A stretch of 64,000 nt of DNA from Pararoseomonas baculiformis (GCF_017813395.1 NZ_JAGIZB010000003.1:1-64000); one strand, 5' to 3'. Positions 46,454 through 55,029 are shown, counted from the first letter of the stretch. The notes: generated from the sequence alone by a model not told the origin. A program made the numbers and translations.

Positions 46454-47911
46454 TCAGACACTCACCAGCACAATGCCGAGGCATACGAGCGCACAAGCCT
46501 GGCTGACCCGGTCTGTCGCCGCGAACAATACCGGGTCGTCATGCATCCGGTTACGATGCGTCAGCATCAGGACACGGCCCACCCAGTACAGCAGCACGAC
46601 GCAGATCAGATAGAGGCGGTTAGGCGAGGTGTAGAGCGCCCGCACCGCAGCGCTGTCGGCATAGAGGGCCACGACCAGCACGGCGGTAAAGCCGCTCGCA
46701 GCCGCCATGGCGAACAGCACCGGCAGGTCGGCGATCTGGTAATCGCGTCCGGAGGGGTTGCCACGGCCTGCTGTGCTGCGCTCGACCAGTTCCGCACAGC
46801 GCTTCACCAGCGCCAGGCAAGTAAAGACGAACAGCGCGAACGTTCCGAGCCAGGCCGAGAGGCTAATGCCTACCGCAATGGCGCCCGCGTAAAGGCGGAT
46901 ACCATAAAGGCCGGCAAGGGTCACAACGTCCAACAGCATCTTGCGCTTGAGCAGCAGCGAATACGCAAGAGTCGTGACGCAATAGGCCAGGAGAACCAGC
47001 AGAAAGAACGGCCCCACGAGTGCCGCCGTGAGCAGGCCTGCGATGAGCAGCGCCGGGATCATGAATACGCCGTGAATCGGCGGAATATCTCCGGCGGCGA
47101 AGGGCCGGTGCCGCTTTGTGGTATGTTCGCGGTCCCGCGCCAGATCGACCAGGTCATTGGTGACGTAGACACTGGAGGCGGTAAGGCCAAAGCTCACAAA
47201 GGCGAGCAAACACGCCGCGATGTCTCCGAGGCCCCAGCGATGCCCGGTCATGGCCGGCACGAACAGCAACAGGTTCTTCGCCCATTGATGCAGCCGCATC
47301 GCCTTGAGGTACGCAGGCGGTGAGATCGTCCGCTCCACGATGACCCGCGCATTCGGCCAGCGAGCCATCGCCTCCCGCTCGACTGCCACCGGCGCATCGG
47401 CCACCAGCACGGAGCGTGCCTGTTCCCAAACCGGAAAGTCGACGGAGCCGTTGCCGATATAGTCGAAGCCCTTCGCGCCGAATGCCTCGACCAGCACGGC
47501 CGCCTTGGTCTCACCCTTCAGATTAACGTCGCCATGGGTGGCAAAGACCCCATCGAACACGCCGAGTTCCGTCGCGACACTCTCGGCGATGCGTCGGTCC
47601 GCGGCGGAGGCGAGATACACACGGCGGCCGCGGGAACGCTCAGTCTCAATGAAATCGACGATTTCCTTGTTGAGCGGCAAGCTCGCTGGGTCGGGGAGCG
47701 CGATATCGGCCAAGCGCGCCTTCAACGCCGCCTTGCCTTCCCGCAGGGCTAGCATGGCCCGCAGCGCTCCAAGTGGCCAGATTCCCAGGCTGGCGAAAAA
47801 GCTCTCGATCAGCGTGTCAGAACGGATGAGTGTGCCGTCCAGATCCACGACCAAGGGGGGCTCGGCCGCTGCGGTCTCGACAGGCATGGCCTCGGGAACC
47901 GTCAGGGACAT
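46454..47911 (-). CDS. HAD phosphatase-UbiA prenyltransferase fusion (DPPR synthase-like)
   Basis: A 485-residue two-domain protein. The N-terminal HAD domain (about 15-190) has DLDGTL (D23, D25) and IGNGSVDFPVW. The C-terminal UbiA domain (about 198-485, 8-9 helices) has NDLVDLARDREHTTKRHRP (N252, D253, D256, D260) and DVVTLAGLYGIRLYAG (D328). These match mycobacterial Rv3806c, which joins PRPP to decaprenyl phosphate. The fused HAD domain could remove the 5'-phosphate, giving polyprenylphosphoryl-ribose directly. ATG 47911 is preceded by GAGG; an earlier ATG at 47926 is possible. This is the first gene of a five-gene operon; a promoter probably lies in the 200 bases upstream. Confidence 0.87.
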   Translation of the reverse strand: MSLTVPEAMPVETAAAEPPLVVDLDGTLIRSDTLIESFFASLGIWPLGALRAMLALREGKAALKARLADIALPDPASLPLNKEIVDFIETERSRGRRVYLASAADRRIAESVATELGVFDGVFATHGDVNLKGETKAAVLVEAFGAKGFDYIGNGSVDFPVWEQARSVLVADAPVAVEREAMARWPNARVIVERTISPPAYLKAMRLHQWAKNLLLFVPAMTGHRWGLGDIAACLLAFVSFGLTASSVYVTNDLVDLARDREHTTKRHRPFAAGDIPPIHGVFMIPALLIAGLLTAALVGPFFLLVLLAYCVTTLAYSLLLKRKMLLDVVTLAGLYGIRLYAGAIAVGISLSAWLGTFALFVFTCLALVKRCAELVERSTAGRGNPSGRDYQIADLPVLFAMAAASGFTAVLVVALYADSAAVRALYTSPNRLYLICVVLLYWVGRVLMLTHRNRMHDDPVLFAATDRVSQACALVCLGIVLVSV

Positions 47912-48256
47912 GAAAGCTCGCCTCATTCCAGACTCTTGCGGGTCTAGCTTAGCGCCGTTTCTCTGTCCACAAGCGGGGTCAAATCGCTTTAAGCCCAGAG
48001 ATCAGCCCGGCTCCCGGGTGGACTTGCTTCGGCCTCATAAACAAGGGCCAATTAGTTGGCGATCATTATCTGAAACAGGGCAGGTAACCACCGATGGTCT
48101 ACACGGCCTCCTAGAGGGCTGCGATGATAGTGTACCAGACGAGTTCCGAATTTAGTTTCTTGAAGATCGTCTCCGCCATCGTGTTTCTATTATAGTTCCC
48201 CTTGCGGATGGTAGAGACCATCGCGGCCGGCCCGGTCGACAGCCCTGCGGAAGCCC
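47912..48256. other. Non-coding gap with promoter potential and IS debris
   Basis: About 345 bases between the arabinose-lipid operon and the kinase gene. Base composition is visibly less G+C-rich than the flanks. It holds an IS3-type transposase remnant (48111-48221, minus) and, further along the minus strand, further broken coding-like sequence with stops. TGTCCACAAGCGGGGTCA near 47966 resembles sequences at ends of some insertion elements, but no matching inverted end was found. No intact gene or structural RNA was recognised. The operon's promoter must lie here or just inside. Confidence 0.5.
48111..48221 (-). pseudogene. IS3-family transposase (OrfB) remnant
   Basis: A 36-codon frame reads MVSTIRKGNYNRNTMAETIF then KKLNSELVWY and stops at TAG. 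This aligns with the end of the rve integrase core in IS3-family OrfB proteins, where SMSRKGNCYDNA is followed by MAESFFKTLKSELV; the last catalytic Glu equals the E of MAET. Sequence before and after it is not in a continuous transposase frame, and no inverted repeats were identified, so this is a decayed fragment. It marks a past insertion beside the arabinose-lipid operon. Confidence 0.6.
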
Positions 48257-50767
48257 TCAACCGAGCGCCAAGTCGCGCGGGCCGTCCTGCGGTCCGTCCG
48301 CGGGCAAGCCGCTGGCGAGCACGCTCCGTCGGCCCGGAACTGCCATCCCCACGACCAGTCCCTCCTCGCCCCAATTCCATTCCATTCGGCCGCCGAGCTG
48401 ACCCCGGATGGTCATGTCCACGACCCGGGATCCGAAGCCTTTCCGCGCCGGGGCTTCCGGCAGGCGCGGCCCGCCCCGCTCCTCCCAGCGCAGGCGCAAC
48501 TCCTCCGCCTCCAGCCACCAGCTGACGCGCAGCAGGCCTGAGGGGCTGGAGAGCGCCCCGTACTTTGTCGCATTGGTCGCCAGCTCATGCAGCGCCATAC
48601 CCAGAGGCTGGGTCACCGTCGCGGTCAGCGTCACCGGCGGCCCCTCCAACTCGGCCCTTGGCGCGGTATCGCCCAGGAACGGGGCCAGGGTACCCTCCAG
48701 GACCATCCTGAGGCTCGTGCCGGACCAGTTCGTTTCCGCCAGAAGGGACTGCGCCTGGGCCAGCGCATCCACGCGCCCCTCGATCGCCTTCCGGAAGCTG
48801 GCGGCATCATTGATGGGTGTGAGGCGCAGCGCCGCTTTCACCACGGCCAGGGCATTCTTCCCGCGGTGGTCCACCTCGCGCATGAGAAGGGTCTGCCGCT
48901 CCTCTGCCAGGCGTCGCCCGGTGATGTCCACGGCACCGCCGAGCGCGCGCGTCGCTTCCCCGGTCCCCGGATCGCGATAGACTCGCCCGCGGTCCCAGGC
49001 CCATGCCCAGCCCCCATCGGCACGCCGCACGCGGTACTCCATTGAATACCGGTCCCGCAGCGGATCGGCCATGCAGCCATCAAGCTCCGCCTCTACCCTC
49101 TCGCGGTCCTCGGGATGAACCCTTTCCGTCCAGGCTTCCGGGGTCGCCGGGATGTCCTCTCCAAGCAGCGTCGCCGCCCCGGCGATGCGCGTGACGGAGG
49201 CGCCGGGAAGATCCCATTCGTAGACGAAGCCTTGCATCGCGGTTGCCGCCGCCTCCAGCCGCTCGATCGAGCGGCGGCTTTCCGTTACGTCGAGATCGAT
49301 GCCGAACAGCGTTGCCGGCTCGCCATGTCCGGCCGGGTAGAAATGCCCCTTGCAAAGCAGCCATCGCTCTTCCCGCCCGCCGCCAGGCCGTCGGCGGAAC
49401 ACGCGGAACTCCGCTGACATACTGCCCTCGCGCAGCGCCAGCTCCAGCGCCTCCCTCAGCCGCAGCTTGTCCTCGGGATGCACACAATCCATGAAGACAT
49501 CGAAACCCGCGGCGACCTCTGCGGGATCGAGGCCGAGCAGGGCGAACATCTCGGGCGACCAGTGCACCACGCCGGTCTCAGGCTCCCAGGACCAGGGGGC
49601 TGCCTGAGCCGCACCTTGCGCCAGCCTGGTCAGCCGCTCGCTCTCGGCTAGGGCTCGGGTGCGTTCCGCCACTCGCCGTTCAAGCCCGAGATTAGCCGCC
49701 TCAAGAGCCCGCTGCCGCTGAACGATGCCGCGCGCAAGCAGCAGGAGCAGGAGGAAGCAGCACAATGCGATGGCGACCGGAGCCGCTACCTCCCTCGCCC
49801 ATCCGGCCAGGATGGCGGAGTGGGCGCGGGAAGCGATCACATAGACCGGCCATCCCCCGCCAATACGCCGGAACGCCGTGGCGCGCTCCACCCCATCCAC
49901 GTTGGAGGCGCCGCTGGCCAGCTTCTGCTCCCCAGCTCGCCGCATAGCGGCCAGCATCCAGCTGTCAGGCCGAAGCCACAGATCCTCCGGCGCGCGATCC
50001 CCGAAGCCGGAGGAACGGGCGAGCAGCGCGCCATCCTCGCGCACGAGCGTGATCACGTCGCCCGGGCCAGTCGCGAGCGCTGCGAGTGCGGGGTTCACAT
50101 GGTCGAGGTAGAGGGAAGCGTTCACGACCCCGTCATAGGTATCGGGCGGAAGCCCGTTGCCCGTCCGCGCCCGCCGGGCCGTAACGGTGGCGAAAAGTCG
50201 CTGCGTGTCCCGCCCATGATAGACCGGGCTGACATGGAAGGGCGGCGCGTCCGGCCCGCGCAGCGCCTGGTTGAATTCGCGGTCCTGCATGGGCCGGTTC
50301 GCGGCAACCGGCAGGACATTGCTGGAGGCTAGCGCGTAGCCGTCTCGGTTATAGATGAAGAGGTAGAAGTTCTCCCCCGAGCGCGATTCCCGTTCCCCGG
50401 CCACATCCCGGAGTGCCTCATGGAACTCGGCCTCTCGCGCCCGGATCTCCTCGTCGCTCAACCCTGCCAGCAGGTCGTTTGCGCGGTGGATGCGCAGGAT
50501 CTGCCCTTCGAGCATGCGCCGCGCATATTGCTCAGCAGCGTCCGACATACGGGCCACGTCCGTTTCCACCCCGCGCCAGGCGCCGCGCCAGGCCTCCAGA
50601 GAGAAGGCGGCGGCGAGCAGGAGCGGCGCCATCACCACCGCGGCCAGGGCAAGGCGCATGGACAGGCGGACAGACGCGGCCCGTACGGGCTCCGCCGTGG
50701 GGTCGGCAGGGGTGCCTTGCACCTGATCCGCATGCCTCAGCCGCTGTCCGGCCGTTTCAGGAATCAC
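48257..50767 (-). CDS. HWE-family sensor histidine kinase with Cache-like and PAS domains
   Basis: About 836 residues from the proposed GTG at 50767 (CGGAGA upstream). Helix 1 (about 38-58), a periplasmic Cache-like sensor (about 60-325, with GENFYLFIYNRDGYALASS), helix 2 (about 327-347), a short coiled coil, two PAS domains (about 385-495 and 500-617) and an HWE kinase core. Core motifs: REVDHRGKNALAVV with phospho-accepting H634, HELATNATKYGALS (727-740) and RWEERGG with W761. HWE kinases often work with single-domain receivers in general stress, light or chemical sensing; no partner regulator is adjacent. The upstream frame to 50977 is open but overlaps the divergent nth-like gene. Confidence 0.87.
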   Translation of the reverse strand: MIPETAGQRLRHADQVQGTPADPTAEPVRAASVRLSMRLALAAVVMAPLLLAAAFSLEAWRGAWRGVETDVARMSDAAEQYARRMLEGQILRIHRANDLLAGLSDEEIRAREAEFHEALRDVAGERESRSGENFYLFIYNRDGYALASSNVLPVAANRPMQDREFNQALRGPDAPPFHVSPVYHGRDTQRLFATVTARRARTGNGLPPDTYDGVVNASLYLDHVNPALAALATGPGDVITLVREDGALLARSSGFGDRAPEDLWLRPDSWMLAAMRRAGEQKLASGASNVDGVERATAFRRIGGGWPVYVIASRAHSAILAGWAREVAAPVAIALCCFLLLLLLARGIVQRQRALEAANLGLERRVAERTRALAESERLTRLAQGAAQAAPWSWEPETGVVHWSPEMFALLGLDPAEVAAGFDVFMDCVHPEDKLRLREALELALREGSMSAEFRVFRRRPGGGREERWLLCKGHFYPAGHGEPATLFGIDLDVTESRRSIERLEAAATAMQGFVYEWDLPGASVTRIAGAATLLGEDIPATPEAWTERVHPEDRERVEAELDGCMADPLRDRYSMEYRVRRADGGWAWAWDRGRVYRDPGTGEATRALGGAVDITGRRLAEERQTLLMREVDHRGKNALAVVKAALRLTPINDAASFRKAIEGRVDALAQAQSLLAETNWSGTSLRMVLEGTLAPFLGDTAPRAELEGPPVTLTATVTQPLGMALHELATNATKYGALSSPSGLLRVSWWLEAEELRLRWEERGGPRLPEAPARKGFGSRVVDMTIRGQLGGRMEWNWGEEGLVVGMAVPGRRSVLASGLPADGPQDGPRDLALG

Positions 50768-50876
50768 CTTGGTCTCCGCCGAGTCCTCCTTGCTTAATGC
50801 AAACGACCGGCGCTGTCGCCCGGTGGCACCGGCGGCACCGGCGCAGCCGAGCCGGTGCCGACCGCGTTCCACCGGC

Positions 50877-51590
50877 ATGCCAGCCGCATCCCAGCCCCGC
50901 CCCTCCGCAGCGGCCCCGACCGGCCCGGAGAAGCACCCCTTCGATCCCGACGAGGCCTTTCGCCGCCTCCGGATCATGGTGGCGGACCTGCCGAAGGCGG
51001 CGATGTTCGAGTTGCGTGACCGCGGATACGGCTCCCCTTACGAGCAGCTGGTCGCCAGCCTGATCTCCGCTCGGACGCGGGACGAGGTGACCACGCCCGT
51101 CTGCCTCCGCCTCTTCGCCGTTGCGCGCCGGCCCGAACAAATGGCGGCCCTGGACGAGGCGGAACTGGTGGAGCTGCTGCGGGGCGCAACCTTCCCCGAA
51201 CCCAAGGCCCGGGACATCCTGGCACTGTCGCGGCGCATACTGGCCGAACATGGCGGCGAGGTGCCCGACACCTTGGAGGGGCTGACCGCCTTCCACGGCG
51301 TCGGCCCGAAGATCGCCGCCCTGACCCTCGGCGTCGCCTTCGGCAAACCCGTCATCGCGGTGGACATCCATGTGCACCGGATCACCAACCGCTGGGGCAT
51401 CATCGCCACCGCCACGCCCGAGCGCAGCATGGCCGCGCTGGAGGCGGTGCTGCCGCCGCACTATCGGATCGAGATCAATGAAAGGCTGGTGCCTTTCGGG
51501 AAGTTCGTCTGCACCGGGGTGCGCCCGCGCTGCTCCGCCTGCCTCCTGCTCGACATGTGCCGGCAGGTCGGGGTGACAACGGCGCGCTGA
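50877..51590 (+). CDS. Endonuclease III-like DNA glycosylase
   Basis: A 237-residue helix-hairpin-helix glycosylase with a [4Fe-4S] cluster. The HhH-GPD region is FHGVGPKIAALTLGVAFGK, with the catalytic Lys in GPKIA, followed by VIAVDIHVHRITNRWG, with the catalytic Asp. The cluster ligands form C-x6-C-x2-C-x5-C (CTGVRPRCSACLLLDMC), the endonuclease III spacing. It removes oxidised pyrimidines. The first 30 residues are a Pro/Ala-rich extension. It is divergent from the sensor kinase and almost abuts the convergent WcbI-like gene (5 bases apart). Confidence 0.88.
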   Translation: MPAASQPRPSAAAPTGPEKHPFDPDEAFRRLRIMVADLPKAAMFELRDRGYGSPYEQLVASLISARTRDEVTTPVCLRLFAVARRPEQMAALDEAELVELLRGATFPEPKARDILALSRRILAEHGGEVPDTLEGLTAFHGVGPKIAALTLGVAFGKPVIAVDIHVHRITNRWGIIATATPERSMAALEAVLPPHYRIEINERLVPFGKFVCTGVRPRCSACLLLDMCRQVGVTTAR

Positions 51591-51595
51591 ACGCC

Positions 51596-52498
51596 TCAGC
51601 CCAGGCGGAGCATGGCCTTCAACGCCTCCGCCGCCGGCTTTGCACGCGGATGGCGCTCCACCGCCTCCGACACGCGTTCCGGCATGCCGCGATAAATCTC
51701 GAAGCTGCGGGCGACGAAGAGTGGCAGGTCCAGCGGGCGCATTGGCTGGTCGCCGCGGATGGTATCCCGGAAGAAGTAGTGGCCCGGCAGCCCCAGGCGC
51801 CGCCCGATCTCGGGATAGAGCGGAAAGATGGGCATGCGGGAGAGCGGATCGCCCAGCACGTCGGAAACATCCGGCATCTCCGGCGGGGTGAATCCTGCCT
51901 TCTCCAGCGCCAGCCGGGCGATATCGGCCAGCACGATGCAGCGGGGATGGTTGATCGTGTACATGAAAGGCCGATCGCGTTGCCACAGCGGCAGCCTTTC
52001 GCCGATCTCGTATCCCATGCGCCGGAAATGCGCGACCATCGCGCCGCTGGCCTTCGCATGCTCGTCGAAATAGCCAAGGCGCGAAAACACCAGCGCGTTG
52101 AACAGCGACACGGCCCGCTCCTCCTCCAGCCCAAGGGTGAAGGCGGCGGCGGCGAGCGCGGAGTGGTACACCTCCACCGGCGATGGCAGCGTGCCCTTGG
52201 CGTCGGCCAGGTAAATGCAATCGGGCTGGAAGCCGCTGAAGGCCACGCCGGGCATGAAGACGGTGCGCGGGTGCGTCTCGCGCAGGATGGCGTGGCGCAG
52301 CGGGCCCATGCGCTCGCTCATCTCGGCATGAGCGAACACATGGTCGAAGCCATGCAGCTCCTCGGCGATCCCCGCCGCGCGCTCGGCCGTCGCCGGGTTG
52401 CCCGACGCGTAGCGCACCACTTCGGCGCCGGGGAAGTAAAGCGCGATGCAATCGGCGATGGTGCCGGTCTGGCAGTTCCCGAGAACAGCGAAGCGCAT
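51596..52498 (-). CDS. WcbI-like polysaccharide biosynthesis protein
   Basis: A 300-residue protein starting MRFAVLGNCQTGTIADCI, the opening of the WcbI family (putative capsule acetyltransferases with an SGNH-like fold). Blocks such as DHVFAHAEM, MPGVAFSGFQPDCIYL and YTINHPRCIVLADIARLAL fit that family. It may modify a surface glycan. A much longer frame extends upstream through the next gene on the same strand in another frame and was not used. It lies eight bases downstream of a GSCFA-domain gene, with which it probably works. Confidence 0.72.
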   Translation of the reverse strand: MRFAVLGNCQTGTIADCIALYFPGAEVVRYASGNPATAERAAGIAEELHGFDHVFAHAEMSERMGPLRHAILRETHPRTVFMPGVAFSGFQPDCIYLADAKGTLPSPVEVYHSALAAAAFTLGLEEERAVSLFNALVFSRLGYFDEHAKASGAMVAHFRRMGYEIGERLPLWQRDRPFMYTINHPRCIVLADIARLALEKAGFTPPEMPDVSDVLGDPLSRMPIFPLYPEIGRRLGLPGHYFFRDTIRGDQPMRPLDLPLFVARSFEIYRGMPERVSEAVERHPRAKPAAEALKAMLRLG

Positions 52499-52506
52499 CG
52501 CGGCCC

Positions 52507-53562
52507 TCAGCGGCCCGGAAGCGACGCCTCGATCGCCTCCTCGTCGCAGACCACGCGCAGGGTCGCCTCCGTCTCCGCGTCGATCGTCCCGGCCTCCACC
52601 CTTCGCCGCGGCTCGGGCGGAGCGGCCTTCCGCTTCGCCCCGGCCAGATAGTGGCGCTCGAACACGCCCATCACGGCTGTCACGCCCTCCTCCGTCACGG
52701 ACCGAAGATTGGGCGCGAAATACCGCCCGCGCGCCTGCGGTCCCGTGATGATCTCGTAGGACGGGAAGTAGGCCACGTGCCGGAAGCGCTCCACCGCTTC
52801 CTGCGCCGCGACCCGCAACACGGATTTGCTGTAGATCGTCGCGGGAAGCACATGGGCCGCGCTCATCGTGGCCACCAGCGGCACGGGCGAGACGGTCAGG
52901 ATCACCCGCGCGCCCGGATTCACCTCGCGCAGCCGCTCGATGGCGGCCAGCAGGTCCTGCCGCACCTCCTTGATGCCGAGGTTGCGGAAACGGAGCCTCC
53001 TGCCCTCCGGAGGCTCCGCCACCACGCCGGGCGCCACGGGATAGGCCGTGCCGTCCTCTCCCAGCCAGGCCTCGGTCAGACCCAGGGTGAAGACGAGGGC
53101 GGTGCAGTCCTCGAACACCCGCCGCACCGCGGCGAGATGAGCCCGCCGCACGGCCCGCACCTCCTCCGGCGTGGCGTAGCCAGCGGCCGGGATGCGCGGC
53201 CGCAGCGCATCCACGAAGCGCCCGTCGGGCCGCTGCCACACGTCGTCGGCCGGGCGGTGCAACCCGTAGGCCTCATCCATCAGGAAGAGCAGCTGGCGCG
53301 CGGTGTAGATGTTGCCGTAGCGCGCCGAGAAGCCGCCATCCTCCTTGGGGTCCCCCGGCTCGGTCCGCAGATGCCCGTAGCCCGATGCCGCGAGGTGGCG
53401 CGCGATATGCTGGGCGAAGCAGCTTCCGGCGGTGGCCACCCGGTCCCCTGGGGTCAGGGTGAAGGGGGCGCGGGCCACCGGATCCACCTCACCCCCTGGC
53501 GGGTCGGCCACGGCCCTGGACCAGAAGGCATGGTCGGGCCTTTCGGCATAGGGGTTCGGCAT
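52507..53562 (-). CDS. GSCFA-domain protein
   Basis: A 351-residue protein with the GSCFA signature in RVATAGSCFAQHIARHLAAS (about 40-60), then FSARYGNIYTARQL, FTLGLTEAW and LTVSPVPLVATM. GSCFA domains belong to the SGNH hydrolase-related group and are associated with surface polysaccharides. Catalytic details are not established. It precedes the WcbI-like gene by eight bases, forming a two-gene unit likely to act on the same glycan. Confidence 0.85.
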   Translation of the reverse strand: MPNPYAERPDHAFWSRAVADPPGGEVDPVARAPFTLTPGDRVATAGSCFAQHIARHLAASGYGHLRTEPGDPKEDGGFSARYGNIYTARQLLFLMDEAYGLHRPADDVWQRPDGRFVDALRPRIPAAGYATPEEVRAVRRAHLAAVRRVFEDCTALVFTLGLTEAWLGEDGTAYPVAPGVVAEPPEGRRLRFRNLGIKEVRQDLLAAIERLREVNPGARVILTVSPVPLVATMSAAHVLPATIYSKSVLRVAAQEAVERFRHVAYFPSYEIITGPQARGRYFAPNLRSVTEEGVTAVMGVFERHYLAGAKRKAAPPEPRRRVEAGTIDAETEATLRVVCDEEAIEASLPGR

Positions 53563-53655
53563 GGACGCTCCCTGGGCTGCCCGCCCCTTCTACAGCCCCG
53601 GCCGGCATGGCGAGAACCCTGGCCCCGCGGCCGGCCGCGGCGCTAGACTGGCGCG

Positions 53656-54309
53656 GTGAACGCCCTCACCCCGCCCCGCGCCCGGCTACCCATCGAGGTG
53701 GTCTTCGATCTGGTCTGCCCCTGGTGCTTTCTCGGCACGCGTCGCCTGCGCCGCGCGCTCCGGGCCAGGCCCGAGATCGTGGCGGACCTGATGTGGCGCC
53801 CCTTCCTGCTGAACCCGGACCAGCCGGCCAGCGGCCGCGAAGGCTTCAGCCGGCGCTCGGGCGGTGCGGACCGCACGCGGCGGCTGCATGCCACCCTGGC
53901 CGAGATGGGCCGGGCCGAGGGCGTGCCCTTCCGCTTCGATCTCATCCACCGCACCCCCCCTTCGCTCGATGCGCACCGCCTCGTGCGGCTGGCCGCCCGG
54001 CGCGGCGCGGCGGAAGAGGTGGTGGATCGCCTCTTCCTGGCCCATTTCGCGGAGGGGGCGGATATCGCGGACCATGCCACCCTGGCCGGGATCGGCGCCG
54101 CAGCCGGGCTGGACCGGGCGGCCACGCGCCGCTTCCTGTCCGGCGAGCAGGAGGTTGATGCCGTGCAGGCCGAAAACCTCCGCGCCCATCGGCTCGGCAT
54201 CAACGGGGTGCCATGCTTCGTGCTGGCGGGGCGCCACGCCATCGCCGGAGCGCAGGAGCCCGAGGTGCTCCAGCGCCTGCTGGACGTCGCTTTGGTCGAG
54301 GCCGCGTGA
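53656..54309 (+). CDS. DsbA-family oxidoreductase (FrnE type)
   Basis: A 217-residue cytoplasmic thioredoxin-fold protein. The active site is DLVCPWCFLGTRRL, a CPWC pair typical of FrnE and 2-hydroxychromene-2-carboxylate isomerase relatives. GINGVPCFVLAGRHAIAGAQ gives the cis-Pro loop and the usual C-terminal block. FrnE-like proteins act as disulfide isomerases or in polyketide chemistry and oxidative-stress tolerance. The start is GTG at 53656; it overlaps the next gene by four bases. Confidence 0.85.
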   Translation: MNALTPPRARLPIEVVFDLVCPWCFLGTRRLRRALRARPEIVADLMWRPFLLNPDQPASGREGFSRRSGGADRTRRLHATLAEMGRAEGVPFRFDLIHRTPPSLDAHRLVRLAARRGAAEEVVDRLFLAHFAEGADIADHATLAGIGAAAGLDRAATRRFLSGEQEVDAVQAENLRAHRLGINGVPCFVLAGRHAIAGAQEPEVLQRLLDVALVEAA

Positions 54310-55013
54310 GGCCGGGCGGCATCGCGCGCCGCGCAGCGCTTCTCATCCCGCCAGCCCTGGCAGGAGGGAAAGCGCTGGCGCAGGACGCCGCGGTGGACCT
54401 CCTCCTTGTCCTGGCGGTGGATGCCTCCGGCAGCATCGACGAGGACGAGTTCCGGCTTCAGCGGGAGGGCTGCGCGGAGGCCCTGACCCATCCCTCCGTG
54501 CTCTCCGCCATCGGCGCCGGCCCCCGCGCCGCGATCGGGGTGGCCATGGTGGAATGGGGTGCCCCGGCCGGCGCCGCCACGGTGGTGGAATGGCACCGCG
54601 TCTCCGGTGCTGCATCGGCCGCGGCGCTGGCCCGGGCCGTGATCGGCGCCCCCCGCTCCCGCCAGAGCTGGAACGCGATGGGCGATGCGCTGGACCATTC
54701 GGTCGCGCTGATCGCCGCCGCCCCATGGTGGGCCACCGAGCGGGTCATCGACATCTCGGGCGACGCACCGGACATGCGGAGCGTGAACCCGGTCGCCATC
54801 GCCCGGGAAGCCGCTGCGGCACAGGGCATCATCGTGAACGCCCTTGCCATCGAGGCCGGCCGCCCCGGTCTTACCCAGACCTATGAGGAAACGGTGATCG
54901 CCGGCCCCGGCGCCTTCGTCATGACGGCGGAGAGCCGCGCCGACTTCGCCCGCGCGATGCGCGCCAAGCTGATCCGGGAGATCGCCTCCCGGACCACCGC
55001 AAGCTTCGCCTGA
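54306..55013 (+). CDS. DUF1194 family secreted von Willebrand A-like protein
   Basis: A 235-residue protein from GTG 54306 (GTGA overlap). A signal-like N-terminus VRPGGIARRAALLIPPALAG to KALAQ is followed by a von Willebrand A-type domain with the MIDAS motif DASGSIDEDEF near residue 42, and later IDISGDAPDM. The DUF1194 family is restricted largely to proteobacteria and its function is unknown. It may bind a protein partner in the periplasm. Confidence 0.82.
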   Translation: MRPGGIARRAALLIPPALAGGKALAQDAAVDLLLVLAVDASGSIDEDEFRLQREGCAEALTHPSVLSAIGAGPRAAIGVAMVEWGAPAGAATVVEWHRVSGAASAAALARAVIGAPRSRQSWNAMGDALDHSVALIAAAPWWATERVIDISGDAPDMRSVNPVAIAREAAAAQGIIVNALAIEAGRPGLTQTYEETVIAGPGAFVMTAESRADFARAMRAKLIREIASRTTASFA

Positions 55014-55029
55014 ACCTGGCCAGCGCGCC

